Assembly (NCBI RefSeq): GCF_000003605.2 | Contig: NW_003140812.1 | Location: 832,133-872,407, forward strand | Reading direction: 5' to 3' | Source: Saccoglossus kowalevskii | Taxonomy: Eukaryota > Hemichordata > Enteropneusta > Harrimaniidae | DNA: 40,275 nt | Shown: in pieces, positions 12,228 to 24,127 of the stretch | How the letters are laid out: every line of letters starts with the position of its first letter | How positions within the stretch are numbered: position 1 is the stretch's first letter | Made by a program: the position numbers and the translations under genes | The notes under the pieces: model-generated | The model's database searches: none | Told to the model about the DNA's origin: nothing | Seen by the model: the letters and a program-made list of their open reading frames with translations, nothing else

Positions 12228-12600
12228 GCCCTTTGGAAAAGTCGGTTAAACATACATTTACAATGCGTCAAACGACAAGAGCCGTAATGTGCAGGTGTTA
12301 AATTCGTCTGCGACATGGACATGTTTATCATTAGATGAACTAATTTCCGCAATCATCAACTTGTTATTTTCACCCAACACATCACCGATGTTACATTTGA
12401 TTGCAACACTCCTGCTTATTGGTGTTTATCGAAAGAAAACTCAGGTGTGAGTGACCTAAATGTTTTATTTGTTCCAATTAGTGCCAGGCTATTGTCGACA
12501 TACACAAAATAAATATTTTTCGAATGAATTACGTATCACTGAATGAGATTTAGTTATATACAATTTCGAGTACTTTGATTAAATAGGGATTGTTCATATA
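12228..12600 (+). repeat. Duplicated block 5, copy B
   Basis: Partner of 2628-3010 and 23655-23990. It opens with TTGGAAAAGTCGGTTAAACA and contains CGACAAGAG, GGACATGTTTA, TTATTGGTGTTTATCG and TAAATGTTTTATTTG, then the CACAAAATAAATAT segment shared with A. It is slightly shorter than A through small scattered gaps. Confidence 0.85.
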
Positions 12601-13009
12601 AATCATAATAAATGTGCTGATTGAGAGTAAAACACAATAAGATAAGAACTTTCCGTTTTCGACATTGTGAAATATAATTCGGAAATTTATAATATAAATA
12701 ATTCATAACGAAATGTATTTCCTATGCACCCATAGATAATTTTCATAATTACCGATTACAAAAGAATATTGCAAAAAAAGATAATTTGCTATATTTTCTA
12801 TATTTTTGCCTTTTATTTGTCTTGTCTCATGACTGAAAGTAGCTGAATGAAATTACAAACTATATAGTTTGTTCAACAACTTCACATATAAATCTTTATC
12901 GCAGTGTTGTAACTTCACAGCACATCATCGTCCACTGATATTTATCCACCCTTACCTGGAAATCTTGAATCTGAATTCATATTGCTTCTATCAACAAACA
13001 TCCTAATTC

Positions 13010-13318
13010 ATGACAAACGACAATTGCTTACCAGTACTAGTGTGGAATTTATTGTTGTTATTTTGTTCGGCATTTCGCGAAAGAACTATATATTTGTTTT
13101 GGCTTGAAATACCTCTGTCGCTTGTGTACTGTTCTTCTTATTGTGCAACACTGCACTATATTTTGGGATTTGCAAATAAACCGATCACGTGCTTCTTATT
13201 TTCCAACACTTATGGGTTCTGGACGTACATTTTGATGGAAAAGTATATTATAACTTACATGCCGTTTTCATTATCTCAAATTTCTGAAACTCGCTGCTAC
13301 GCAGAACGATTCATATAA
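13010..13318 (+). other. 102-codon ATG open frame, probably not a gene
   Basis: The longest ATG-started open frame within copy B. The predicted product is rich in Leu, Ile, Phe, Tyr and Cys with several hydrophobic stretches (about residues 10-22 and 38-55). That is what chance translation of A+T-rich DNA gives. I see no domain, and no matching frame in the corresponding intervals of copies A (3.1-3.8 kb) or C (24.0-24.8 kb). Confidence 0.15.
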
Positions 13319-13494
13319 CATATACCATGCTTTTTACAAAACAGTGGTACATACATTGCTAGAATTACTTTAATGAGCAAACTAACGCACCTGTTTACTG
13401 ACATTTGTTCTCATCACTGATTTAAAATGTTTAACACGCCAGATTATTGTTATACAACACACAAAAGAAGACTGACATAGATGAACAGAGGCGC

Positions 13495-13965
13495 TAACAT
13501 CTAAAATCATGAGACTGTTAAAGTTAATGACACGCTGCGTCATCAAGGTTTTGTGAAATGGCCTCCTGTCCAAAGTGACGGAAGTCGAAACGGATTGTTC
13601 GATTTGTTCATTAATTGATGAGTATGGATGTTGATTGTTACATTCTCGTTAAAGTCACTGAAATAGCAAACACAACAACATGGCGATTGACTAATGTATT
13701 GCATTTTCATTTTATTACCCCCTCATCCACATTTTATGTTTCTTAATATAACATTGTTAGTTTCGTCTTCAATTGTCATTCACGAATTCTCCTCTAATCA
13801 AATTAACATGTCTGAAGACTAGAATTAAATTCTTCACCTGGCAGTTGACAAGTTAACTCCGCAAATTGTTTAGATACACGCGGTAGTTGACAATAATTCA
13901 CGGCACGTCTACATTTTCCAACTGTAGGTAAATGAATTACATAGGCAACTAGTAGATTGAGTTTT
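13495..13965 (+). repeat. Duplicated block 6, copy B
   Basis: Partner of 3838-4335 and 24806-25318. GTTAAAGTTAATGACA is shared word for word with C. GATTGACTAAT, the TCATCC motif, TATAACATT and GGCAGTTGACAAGT follow in the same order as in A and C. Confidence 0.85.
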
Positions 13966-14780
13966 GAATGTATGAATTCCGTAACACTTCAACTATTACT
14001 TATACATGTATTGACATTATAAATCACATAACAATGAATTCAATCAAGCAGAGATGTAACATCGCATATTCCCGACAGTTCTTTTTAAGCAGATAATAGC
14101 ATTTGCTGTCCCACAGACAATGTTATGTGTGTTGCATATTTAAATAAAATAAAGTTATTTGTTCAATTATTTTAATAAATTAATTTCATTGGCACAATAG
14201 AAAAACGAATTGCATAATGTTTATATTGGCTGATCGGAAAGTATCAAAATATCTCTCTAAGATCTTCTCCGTGTCAGTAGTAAATCATAAACAATACATT
14301 GTTACAAGCAGTGCAAAACTCGTATGATCACGCCAGAACATTTTTAAAATGATTGGTATATCACACTTGACACATGTTGATCTATACGTACGTTATGCAC
14401 ATTTTTGGGTTGAATAATCTATAAACATCTCTTCTCTGCTTTCATACTATTTATGAAATTTTAAATAATTTGCTAATTAAAAAATACAAAATGCGCAGAA
14501 TAGACTTTTTGTAGTACGTGCCTACAATGTCATTATACTAGGTCGTGTACCTTATTTTAAGTAACGTTTTTGAAGGATGTTAATTTGTTTGTTGCATTCT
14601 GTCCCATTTAGTATAACTGTGCAATTGACTTGAAATCGCTTTGCGGAAAACATTCACTTATTCACTTTTTGTACATTCATTATGTTTGTGGGTAGAGGCG
14701 ATTTTGAATTAGTATAGAAAATAACAATTACTGGTCATGTATCCATATTGATATTGTGAATATATAATTTTTAGATATTC

Positions 14781-14900
14781 GTTACATTCACCTTTAATTA
14801 CTAACTGGATATTCTGCACAAACAAGCTGGTCACACGACCTAATTAATGGCAATTGTCTGATTCCCGGGATCTACTGACTTGATATTACCCACATTAGTG
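14781..14900 (+). repeat. Remnant of the ~110-bp minisatellite, copy B
   Basis: One clear unit (TTACTAACTGGATATTCTGC followed by ACA, then AGCTGGTCAC) and a degenerate second (CTACTGACTTGATATTACCC followed by ACA), about 75 bp apart. It corresponds in sequence and place to 5031-5300 of copy A. Confidence 0.65.
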
Positions 14901-15310
14901 AAGAGATTTGGATAAAATGATAATGCCAAGAGGCTAGTTATGTGCATCAAATGTGTTGGCAAATGGATCTATTCGGAGAAAATGTTAACGTATCCAAACA
15001 TGGTTCATCAGCTTGCCAGCTGCAAGCCGATCATCAATGCTTGCAGTTATATTTTACATTTGAAATCAGTATACGCGGAATGCAATGATATATACAACTG
15101 TACATTGTTCCAAATAAAACAATCTACAATCAGCCGTAGTCAAGTCAGGCCAAGGCAAATAACTGATTACACCCTGTTTTGTGAATCTGACACGTTCCAT
15201 AGAGTAGTGCAATTTGTCACGTACTTGATTGTGTGATACGTTATAAATAAAAAATCTGATTGTGTGAACAAGAACATTGGCACTGTTCAATCCCAATGGA
15301 GCAACTCGCA

Positions 15311-16093
15311 TGTTTCATCAATATCCACAATAATCACAGACCAAAAGCAACGCAATGAATCATCTAGTACCCAGTGTTTCACAAACATCAAAACTAATTC
15401 ACAGAAACAAAATCATGAACACTCCTGTACCCCAGCGTTCCACCGATATCCAAACTAATTTACAGAATAAGGAAAATGTCATAAACCATGTATTACCCCA
15501 GTGTTTCACCAATATTCACACTTAATTCCCAGAAGAAGAAAGTCATGAACCATCTAATATTCCCAGTGTTTCACCAATATTCACACCTAATTTCCAAAAG
15601 AAAGAAAAAGTCATTAACTACCTGTTAGCTCCCAGTGTTACATCAATATCCAGATTAATTCACAGAAGAAAAACAGTCACGAACCACCTAGTAGCTCCAG
15701 TGTTACACCAATATTCACATCTAATTCCCAGAAGAAAGAAAAGGCATTAACTACCTATTAGCTCCCAGCGTTACACCAATATCCAGACTAATTCACAGAA
15801 GAACAAGTCATGAACCATCGAGTACACCAGTATTTCACAAATATCGACACTTAATTCACTGCAGAAAAAAAATCATGAACCACCTAATACCCCCAGTGTT
15901 TCACCAATAACGTCACAATTTCACATAAGAAAAAAAATCTTGAACCATATAGTACCCCCAGAATTTCACCAATATCCACACTAATTCACATAAGAAAAAA
16001 GTAATGAACCATGTAGTACCTCTCAGTATTTCACCAATATCCACACTTTAAGAAGGAAAAAGCCATGAAGCATTTAGTACCCCAGTTATCGGC
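15311..16093 (+). repeat. 65-bp minisatellite, about 12 units
   Basis: Tandem units of 61-69 bp start (at the ATATCCACA-type word) near 15321, 15387, 15448, 15515, 15580, 15649, 15714, 15782, 15843, 15909, 15974 and 16039. The consensus has four landmarks: ATATCCACACTAATTCACAG, AGAA plus an A-run, GTCATGAACCA, and AGTACCCCCAGTGTTTCACC. The two units with AGCTCCCAG (15580 and 15714) alternate with units carrying ATCCAGA, hinting at higher-order duplication of two units. The array is absent from the matching place in copy C (26.4-26.8 kb), so it expanded, or was lost, after the B/C duplication. Confidence 0.95.
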
Positions 16094-16370
16094 TATCACA
16101 TTAAACATAGCAACACACAAATGCTTAACACGAGGTATACGCGTTATACGTTTCACAAAAAGCTATTCCGATAACAACGATATCTGCGACCCAGATAACG
16201 TAATTTCCCTAAAATGTAGATTCGTATCTACTTTAGTGTTTGTTCGGTATCCATGCAAGTATACATCGACGCAATCTTTTAAAGAAGCAATTACTTCCTG
16301 TCAGAGCGTAAACGAATGTGACAGTTTGGAATGCCATATAATACATTTATAACTTTTAGGACTTCAGTAA
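16065..16370 (+). repeat. Duplicated block 9, copy B (partner 26800-27110)
   Basis: It begins within the last minisatellite unit and matches copy C. Shared landmarks are TAGAT(C)GTATCTACTTTA versus TAGATCAACAGACTTCTTTA, GGTATCC-TG-A-GTATACATC-ACG, TTCTTTTAA/TCTTTTAAAG, GAGCAATTAC/AAGCAATTAC, TAAACGAATGTG and CATAACTTTTA/TATAACTTTTA. An open frame of 95 codons from 16065 is not conserved in C, where the matching frame is broken. Confidence 0.8.
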
Positions 16371-16669
16371 TAATTGCAATCACAGACATTATTTCGAATT
16401 GGAATGTGGCTTCGTGAAAACATTATTTTCTTGCAATCGTAAAAAATGTTTTTTTTTCTTCAAAAGTTTCTAATCGTGAGACATGTATCTGTAGTATTCT
16501 ATTAGTGGATCTCCACGTGTGTTGACTGTGTTTGTATACACGTACCTTGATGCAATTTAACTTTCACAAAAAAACTAAAATGTAAAAGGTTCGTGGGCAC
16601 TTGGGAGTGATTTTTTTTTTTTGCTTTTTATTATCCAAACAGTCTTGGCTATAGGCTGTTAAAATTTCG

Positions 16670-17410
16670 TAAATTGTGAATAGTGGAACATACTCAAAAA
16701 ACGATTTTAAAATATATATAACAGGTGCAAACATTCTCTCTTTTGAATGCTAAGCAAGATTTAGCAAGGCTGTACTTAAATAATAAAAAAGAAACATGGT
16801 GAAAAAAGAAATGACAGGATCTCCATATTATGCACTCTATTTAACATTTAACAAAACGATAATACATTAAAATTTGAAACTGTAACAGCCATTTATTTAT
16901 GAGCATTAGCAAACTTCTTACTGAGTGAATTGTTGTGCAAATTAGCAATTATCTCAGCTTCTTTTTAGTGCACATCTCAGAAAAATAGCTCCTAGACGCT
17001 TTGAACTGTTGTACAATCGTACAGACAACCAGCCTGGGTGTTAATTTATGCATAAACTTGAAGTAGTGAAATTTGGGCTGCTGCCCTGCAAAATTGACAA
17101 CTGGTAGACAGTTTTCATGACGGCACTTTTTTCATAGTAAACGGATGTACCCATAAACCAATTTTGACAGTAAACAGAAGCATGGTTCAGGAGCTAATTT
17201 TTCTTAAATCACTTTTGACCAAAAAAGCACATTTTCGTGTATATTTCAAACTACAGTGTCCATAATTTTTTTTAAAATTCATACAATAAGCTTTCCGAAA
17301 ATATATAGTTTTGTGGACAAGAGAGGTCATCTTGGTTTTCTAATTAACTAATTAAAATACCTCTCAGGTAAACTGCATCTCTACCTTAATAATCTTATTA
17401 TTTATTATTG
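16670..17410. mobile_element. Insertion in copy B, candidate decayed mobile element
   Basis: Copies B and C align up to CTTGGCTATAGGCTGTTAAA (16644-16663; C has CTTGATAGAGCTGTATAACG) and again from about 17410-17460, where C continues at about 27430-27470. The extra DNA of about 740 bp in B has no counterpart in C. It holds long A and T runs and no long open frame. I found no clear terminal inverted repeats, target-site duplication or poly(A) tail. Insertion is inferred from the gap; a deletion in C is equally possible. Confidence 0.45.
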
Positions 17411-17459
17411 ACGCCGTATTCGAGATTGTATGCAGTTTGCACGCAGAGACAAGATATCT

Positions 17460-17850
17460 AGAACAATAATGCTGTTTTTTGTAATACCTAATTGCGAAAC
17501 ATAGTATATACAGATTTCTTGTGATACACAGTTCGATTTACTAAGTTTGTTGACAAGTTTCATACGTTGATGGAACCTGAACGTGGGGGTGTATTCGCAG
17601 ATAAAGATCTATTCAGGCTCATGAGATTTGTATTAATACAGGGATGTGTTAGCTTTAGTTAAATCGCCACATATTGCAAACTCATGAACATACTAATACT
17701 AAACCTTGTAATTTCCACCAACGAAATGAAGCGAACATTTTGTTATTACCTAACCATTGTGATTCATATATTAAGTGAAAAAATATTTACAAGGTAATTA
17801 AACAAAATATAGAATTTTTGGCCACATAAGTTTCATATAATGGCATGTCC
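17460..17850 (+). repeat. Duplicated block 10, copy B (partner 27470-27875)
   Basis: Landmarks shared with C are GAAACATAGTA-ATAC, TTTCTTGTGATACACAGTT versus TTTCTTGTGATACGCAGTTT, GATTTACTAAGTTT/GATTTATTAAGTTT, AAAGAT, AAATC-CCAC, ATACTAAACCTTGTAATTTC versus ATACAAGCCTTATAATTTCG, and GACATATGAGGTTTATGGTA (C) versus GCCACATAAGTTTCATATAA (B). This is the last block I can align before the right edge of the unit. Confidence 0.8.
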
Positions 17851-17854
17851 TGCA

Positions 17855-17880
17855 ATTGTTATTGTTATTGTTATTTGTTT
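17855..17880. repeat. (ATTGTT)n short repeat
   Basis: Three tandem ATTGTT units with flanking partial units, at the right edge of copy B. Confidence 0.8.
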
Positions 17881-17913
17881 AAAAAAGTATTTTCTTAACG
17901 CTTATTGCAATAG

Positions 17914-18384
17914 AGTGTATCACGTACTAGTCGTTATGTACTACATAACCAGAACTCTCACTTGTCATTCTTAGGATTTGCAACCAACATTTTGTCCCTG
18001 TCTCTGCTAATAGTGAGCGGATATCGCCCGAGCTCTCCTGTTTACTGGAAGATTGGTTGTTTCTTTTTACGATATATTAGTGTATTTACACTTTACCTGA
18101 ATATCGGTTTTCAGCACAGGAGTTTACTCGGAATAACATCAAATATATATATTTTAATATTAAACGTTGAAAGTAATTTTCAGAATAATATAATACGTAA
18201 TCTCGTCTCACAAATATCGGAATTGAAGCGTTATCCGTCAAAATGTCACACGTATGCAAGAATGAACTACTTCAGTTATAGTGATTTCCACAGACTGTTT
18301 TCTCGACATATTACACGTGTATTTTCCATTTGCTACTGCATCATTACAGAAGTCATAGTATTTGTTATTAACTTTGTTACATGA
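17914..18384 (+). other. 156-codon stop-to-stop open frame, unknown
   Basis: The longest uninterrupted frame in the window, beginning right after a TAG. It has no ATG in its first two-thirds (the first is near codon 117), so an unspliced protein cannot start at its head. An AG preceded by a pyrimidine-rich stretch (TCTCACTTGTCATTCTTAG) ends at 17974 and could serve as a splice acceptor. The translation is hydrophobic at both ends and rich in Ile, Leu, Phe, Ser and Tyr, with no domain I recognise. A frame this long is uncommon but possible by chance in DNA of this composition. I favour chance. Confidence 0.2.
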
Positions 18385-19440
18385 TGCTATGGTTAGACAA
18401 TATTCCAAGCACAATGCATCAAGTGCTGGAATACTCAAATTACGTTAAACGAAGCCACACAGCCACATAACAGCCACACGAATATTATTAACCAAAATAT
18501 TTTGGTGATACTTTTCGGCTCTGCAGGCCCGGGGATTGTTGACACGACGGATCAATCCGGAAAGCATTTTTATACCGGTTGGCTCACTTATACTAAACAG
18601 TTTCTCGTGCAGTTTCTACTAATTAAATAGCAGATGCATTCAAACTAGGCTATTAATATAGATCTTTTTATTAAATTACGTCTTTTCATGACATGTTTCT
18701 ATAGTAGCAAAAACAAGTAGTACTTTTCGTTGTAGTTATTATTCGATTTCTAATTATATCATAAAACACAGAATTCATCAATTAATCCAGTGACATAAAG
18801 ATAACATTTGCTGTTTCCAAGGTGATATTTAAATTGGCTCGCTATCTTAAAACTTCGGCTAGTATTTTCAAGGTCAATATGTTCATCTGATTCACATTAC
18901 ACTGGTTACAATACACGAATTTGCAACAGCATCACACATATATTGTGTTTACTGATCTGTCAATGACTATACATTGTTATGTTTACATACAGCGTGTGTC
19001 GTGTTCGTTTCGCGTGTTTATTCAGATGTCACAAGTAATTATGAGTAAGTCACACAGATAAAACACACAAATATTTCTGGACAATGATAAATGTTATTAG
19101 ACTATTAGATCTCGACCACGAGTTTACCGAAAACCGAAAACAAATATAATATTTCGCCTTGATGTAATGCTCATGAACATGATGCAGCAATAAACCATTT
19201 TGTGGAGCTTCGGTATATGTGATATCAGATGTCAAATTACCATAGAAGCTGTGCTTGTGTTTCTTGGCGCCAGGCAAGACTCGTGCATTCGCACAATTGC
19301 ACCAAGTAAATATCACGGTTTTATAAGTTCGCATAACCTCAAATCACGCATTTACCAGCAATGCAATATAGTTGTGTGCATGACTATTATATTATAGACC
19401 GGATATCTAAGATTAAGCACCAACAACATGGCCTGATGTA
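18385..19440. other. Junction zone between copies B and C
   Basis: About 1 kb that I cannot assign to either copy. A short GC-richer patch lies at 18515-18590 (GCAGGCCCGGGGATTG, then CACGACGG and TACCGGTTGG). Alignment of C with B becomes convincing only from about 19440-19540, so the left end of C is either decayed beyond recognition or truncated here. No gene is seen. Confidence 0.5.
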
Positions 19441-20099
19441 ACGATAGTGAAGGTTACCTAAATACCTAAACTACAGTCATCAATTGCAAAGTATTGCAAA
19501 CTCACAGACAGGAAATTCATGCTCAATTGAGACTTTTAAATTTATCTCACGAAGTACATATATCACCATTAATATGTAACCCAGTTTGCTCTTTATATAG
19601 TAATGAAAAATATATGATTCTGTCCGTAACCATTTTGCTAAAATCCATGTCTCTGAATAGAGTAGTAGCAGAGAAATATTTGCTGGGGGGTATATAACTT
19701 ACGAAAATTTGGAAAATTGGAAATTGAGAATTTACGAGATGAAAAGTGGGATGGTTCCATCGAATATAATTTGACTCATTCTGAAAACACTGAATTATCA
19801 GGTATATTTAGATTTCTTTAATTATGATAAATGACTTCTATTTGATTAGGGTTTGGATCATTATGAATGTTGACATACTATTTGGAACTTCGTGATATTT
19901 TGAATGAACTAAGTGTTTTTTAATAGTAATTATCAACCCTAGCGGATGTCAAATATGGTCCAAAACAATATATAACAATTTACAAAGGTAATCAATTTGT
20001 GCATATCCTATCTACTGCGTGCGGTTTTAATTATGTGTCATGTGCTATACCGTTGCCAAGTAATACACTCGGACTCAACTGATTTGAGACATTTAGTAT

Positions 20100-22779
20100 A
20101 TTGAGACTATTCAAAAATTCATTTACTTTTTTCACAACTTTACCAATCAGACTTAACTGTTTTATAACACAGTTATTGTTGCGGCAGTTGTTACATGACC
20201 CTTCGAGTAGTTGGATGACGTCAATTATAAATGAAAACCCTCAGTGTAAAGATCACTGGCAGATCAGACTATTGAGTTGTCTCGTAACACGGATATTATG
20301 CGGGGATGTGTGTTTCCTTTTGATAAGATCTATTTTAATAATTATAAATTCCGTTGAATTTTATTGGACAGGTAAAATTAGTAGTAAAATTCAGTCGATT
20401 TGTAAATGGCTAAATCCGGTGATTTACTGAACGTTGACGTTTTTGCCAAAACGTCGACCAAATTAGCTTGTATGATATTACGCAATGGCCACTAATAACA
20501 AGTATATGCCTCTGAAATCCGGGGAAATACGTCTGCTTACGTAACCACATAATACGTCCCGAACCCCACTTGAATTATTTGAGAATAAAGTGTAATTTTC
20601 ATTGATGAACAATCTCGATATATTTCTCGTGATTCAAGTCTAATGAAATTCAGTATTTTGTTGCAAGCATGCATTTTCAGTATGCATACATTCATTTTTG
20701 ATTGATTTTATTCATAACACGTTCATCCAGAAAACTTGGCTATTTCAAATTTATGGCACGAAACCTTTAATTTAAAGCGGAGGGGTCGTCGTACGCTAAT
20801 ACGCAAAGCTACCGGGTATACGCTTATTAGTGAACAACATGATATGGCCGTTTGCTATAGCGCAGATGATGTTAGGAAACTGCACTTTCAATAGAATACT
20901 GACGCTCATTTGCTTTTGTGTTAACGCACATAAGATGACCTGTGAGATATAAAATAATATCAATTTCATAAAAAAAACACATATTTTGCGGTGAATTAAA
21001 TGCCATCAGGCTGTATAAATAATAATAATATAAACGAATAAGTCGGAACATGCATTAGCTGTCGTTGTTAAAATAACATTTTATTTGTCAATTTTGACAC
21101 AGGTTTTTTGCTGGACAAACAATATATTAGTAACCTTGTCTTTATCCTATATATAACTGTGACTACACCGGGTCTCTCGTCTTATGGCATTTTCTCGTCA
21201 TAAAAACTCAACCCACACAAAACAGGGCGATGTGATCTGCTACACTCATACACGGAAACTACGATTGAAACTGACACTAACAAATTTGGCGAAAAGTTTG
21301 ATATATTGAATTGTTCTCTTATTACCGCAATATGTTGACGAGCATCAAAAGAAAAACAGATGGAAAGGACCATTAAACCTAACTACAGAATTAAATGAGA
21401 GTGCAATCGCGGAAAGTGAAATGTATTATGACTCAACTCCACGTCTCTGTTGGAATAGACGGTACTGTATTGACGAAGATGTATATGCATATGGGGCGTA
21501 ACCATTTCGTTCAAACAACTGAACACTGTGCCTGTCTGACAACCGTTCAAACAGTATGTCCCACTAAGGAATTTTCTGTAATAAATTTTCAGTGTAGCGA
21601 GTGTTTTATTTACGAAATACGTTGTCCTCTTATTCAAGTCAATGCAAATTCCACATATTGTTCACTAATTATTGTAAATCAGAAAAAGGTCACCTAATCA
21701 AGTACTAACCGATTACAGAACATGTACCCAAACACGTAGTGTACGGCACTAAAAAAAACAAAAACTGCCAAATTGTGTGTATGACATGTTCCATGTAAAT
21801 ATTTTTTTTCGTAAACGATTATCAAACTATAATAAATGTGTCAAACAACATATTTTGTATGCTGTATAATTTTTATCATAGATTAACCCCTCTTATTAGA
21901 ATGACAAATAAAATCTCCAGCCATAAACAGTTCACGCTTATAAATATTGAATTGCCTTGTAATTCACCCTGACATCAACAATGACATCTATCTTTAAAAC
22001 CCATTACCAGGCACCAGCCCATCTAACCATCATCATAAAAGGTCGAAGTGAATACAATAAATGTTTAACCAGTTTATATAGTACATATAACACCTGTGAT
22101 TTATGTAGGATATCTTTTATAGACATCTTTACTAAATGTCATGATAATAAAACAAAATAAATTATTAGGTCGTCCCATTGAACCCTGTCATTTTATATGC
22201 GTCAACATCCACATTGCTAATTCGAATAATAGCCACGCACATTAGCAAGGTTATACAAGCTATTCTTCTTTGGTGATAATCAGCCACTTTTTGTTTGTAA
22301 TAATGAAACTTAATTTTGTACATTACCTACAATAACATACGAATACCTATAATGCTGAGCTTAATGGACGCCGACACATCATATACACGTTATGTAGTGT
22401 ATTTTAATGACCAGTGATCCTGACTTGTTATTTTTCTGTCTTTATATTTCATGAAAAATGTACTCATCATCGTTATCAGTTTAAAGGTCTTACATTTTAC
22501 TCTATATTTGAGGTGTACTTTTTAGCATTATCCTCCTGCATATGTGATTACATTTATGAAGTTGACAATCTGATACATTGACCCATGCTATGTGTACTAC
22601 AACACAAATTATTTGTTTAAACAAACGTGGTACAATCCTAAACACTTTTTGAAAGGTGTATTTTTTGTAGATATTCCCGTTTGTGTGACTAATGTAAGAC
22701 TCCGAATAAAACAAGCAGTTTGAAAAATGAACATCTAAGACGATTGTTAGCAATGAACTTAATCAAATCAAGTTACACT
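20100..22779. other. Unaligned interior of copy C
   Basis: A+T-rich DNA between blocks 3 and 5 with no confident partner in A or B. Open frames here (for example 100 codons from 21395, rich in Cys and Thr) show no domain and are overlapped by comparable frames on the other strand. I see nothing else in it. Confidence 0.5.
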
Positions 22780-23065
22780 AGTTCAAGAAAATACTCCCGT
22801 CTCCTTCGCTTCTGTACTGCTAAAATCGCGCTCATAGTCGGTGTCAAATATATATACCGCGCTACCCCATCTTACTTATCATAGAAGTACATGCTGTGTT
22901 AAATAAACCGGTCATAATATAAGGTTATCACGAGAGTATGCATGAAGACAGTAAAGCTGGAGTATCGACCGACGCGCGCGACGTACTTTCACCACGGGAA
23001 TGCCAAAATCTAAAATGTTTAAAGCAGCAAACTTCTCTGTGTTTAGTTCGGTCAAACTCTGGTGG
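22780..23065. other. CpG-rich patch with a TATA-like run
   Basis: A short interval with clustered CpG (ATCGCGCTC at 22825, ACCGCGCTACCCC near 22855, ATCGACCGACGCGCGCGACG at 22964-22983) in an otherwise A+T-rich setting. A TATATATA run ends just before the CCGCGC at 22857. On the minus strand, ATGGCTGCCACC (around 23062-23073) has a good eukaryotic start context but its frame stops after six codons. It could be a decayed promoter or first exon, or part of a mobile element. I cannot tell which. Confidence 0.3.
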
Positions 23066-23654
23066 CAGCCATGTTTGTTTTTATTATTAGAGGACAATTA
23101 TTTGGAATTCGCATTTCTTAATATGGTAGGATGAAAATACCCCGTAAAATACCGCAAAATTACGGCACGCTGTAACTTATGTATTAATCAATGTTGAATG
23201 AGTCACAAACATACACGAAAACTGACAAAATTCATGAGTATTCACAGATTATGTATTTTGTGCAAGTAGAATCTGGTATATGTATTTGTGGACAAAATAT
23301 ATGACACTTAATCAAAAGTAGGATGATTTCGCAAGGTTTTCTAGAGCTCACCAACCCAACATAGTCACTTGCATGAGTCTATATGATCAATGGATACTGT
23401 CAATGTTTTGACAGTGGATTCATATAAGGCTGCAGATTGGTCTATTCGCATCACAATTTATATTTAACATTTTGCTGAAGGCTAACGCTGTCGACGAAAG
23501 TCATTCCCGTCAGTGGAGTACCGCAGTTGCACGGCATGTTTGCCAATGCACAATTCTTGTATAACAAGATAAGAAGATAAGCAACAATATATAGTATATA
23601 ATTTCGCGTTCATAATATCTATAGTTTATAATTCATCCAGAACTGGTCAAATGT

Positions 23655-23990
23655 GATAATGTTTGTTTCAGAAAGTTGGTTATACATACATTTAGATTGC
23701 AGCAAATAACAACAAGGGGTGGTAATGAGTTTGAAACATGAACACAACTTTAAGGCGAACCATTTTTCCCATCAACGCACTTTATTGATGTTACAATTGT
23801 TTTCAACACTTATACTGATTGGTGTTAACCGTAAAACACATACACAGGTGTTTGTGATATCAATGTTTTATTTGTTTCACAAAAACTGCCTAACACCAAA
23901 TACAAATATCTATCGTAGGTCGCTTTATTTAGGTGCCACTGAATGCGTGTTAGTGATATAGAATTACGAATGTTTGAAATTACTCATTTT
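23655..23990 (+). repeat. Duplicated block 5, copy C
   Basis: Partner of 2628-3010 and 12228-12600. Opening AAAGTTGGTTATACATACAT, then AAGGCGAACCA (A has AAGACGAACCA), CAACACTTATACTGATTGGT, AATGTTTTATTTGTTTCA and GAATGCGTGTTAGTGATATA (A has GGATGCGTTTTAGTGACATG) make the relation to A especially clear at the right end. Confidence 0.85.
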
Positions 23991-24045
23991 TTATTATGCC
24001 AAAATATGCATATATTTTTGTTGATAACCATTGTTTTACACATCC

Positions 24046-24046
<1 letters not shown>

Positions 24047-24127
<81 letters not shown>

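Larger units (their letters stand above)
6907..17850 (+). repeat. Copy B of the long tandemly duplicated non-coding unit
   Basis: The longest copy, about 10.9 kb. It holds partners of blocks seen in A (6907-7266, 7960-8114, 8370-8600, 8690-9140, 12228-12600, 13495-13965, 14038-14430, 14781-14900) and of blocks seen only in C (16065-16370, 17460-17850). Two B-only additions explain its extra length relative to C: the 65-bp minisatellite at 15311-16093 and an insertion at about 16670-17410. Between blocks 6 and 9 B is about 610 bp longer than C, and between blocks 9 and 10 about 725 bp longer, close to the sizes of those two additions. No intact gene was found. Confidence 0.8.

Noticed and set aside
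15311-16093. Array considered as a CRISPR array
   Set aside because: The 65-bp units are similar along their whole length with no unique spacers, there are no cas genes, and the DNA is eukaryotic in character. It is an ordinary minisatellite.
20101-20430. 109-codon frame in copy C
   Set aside because: It opens on TTG, has hydrophobic A+T-driven composition, and has no matching frame in copies A or B.
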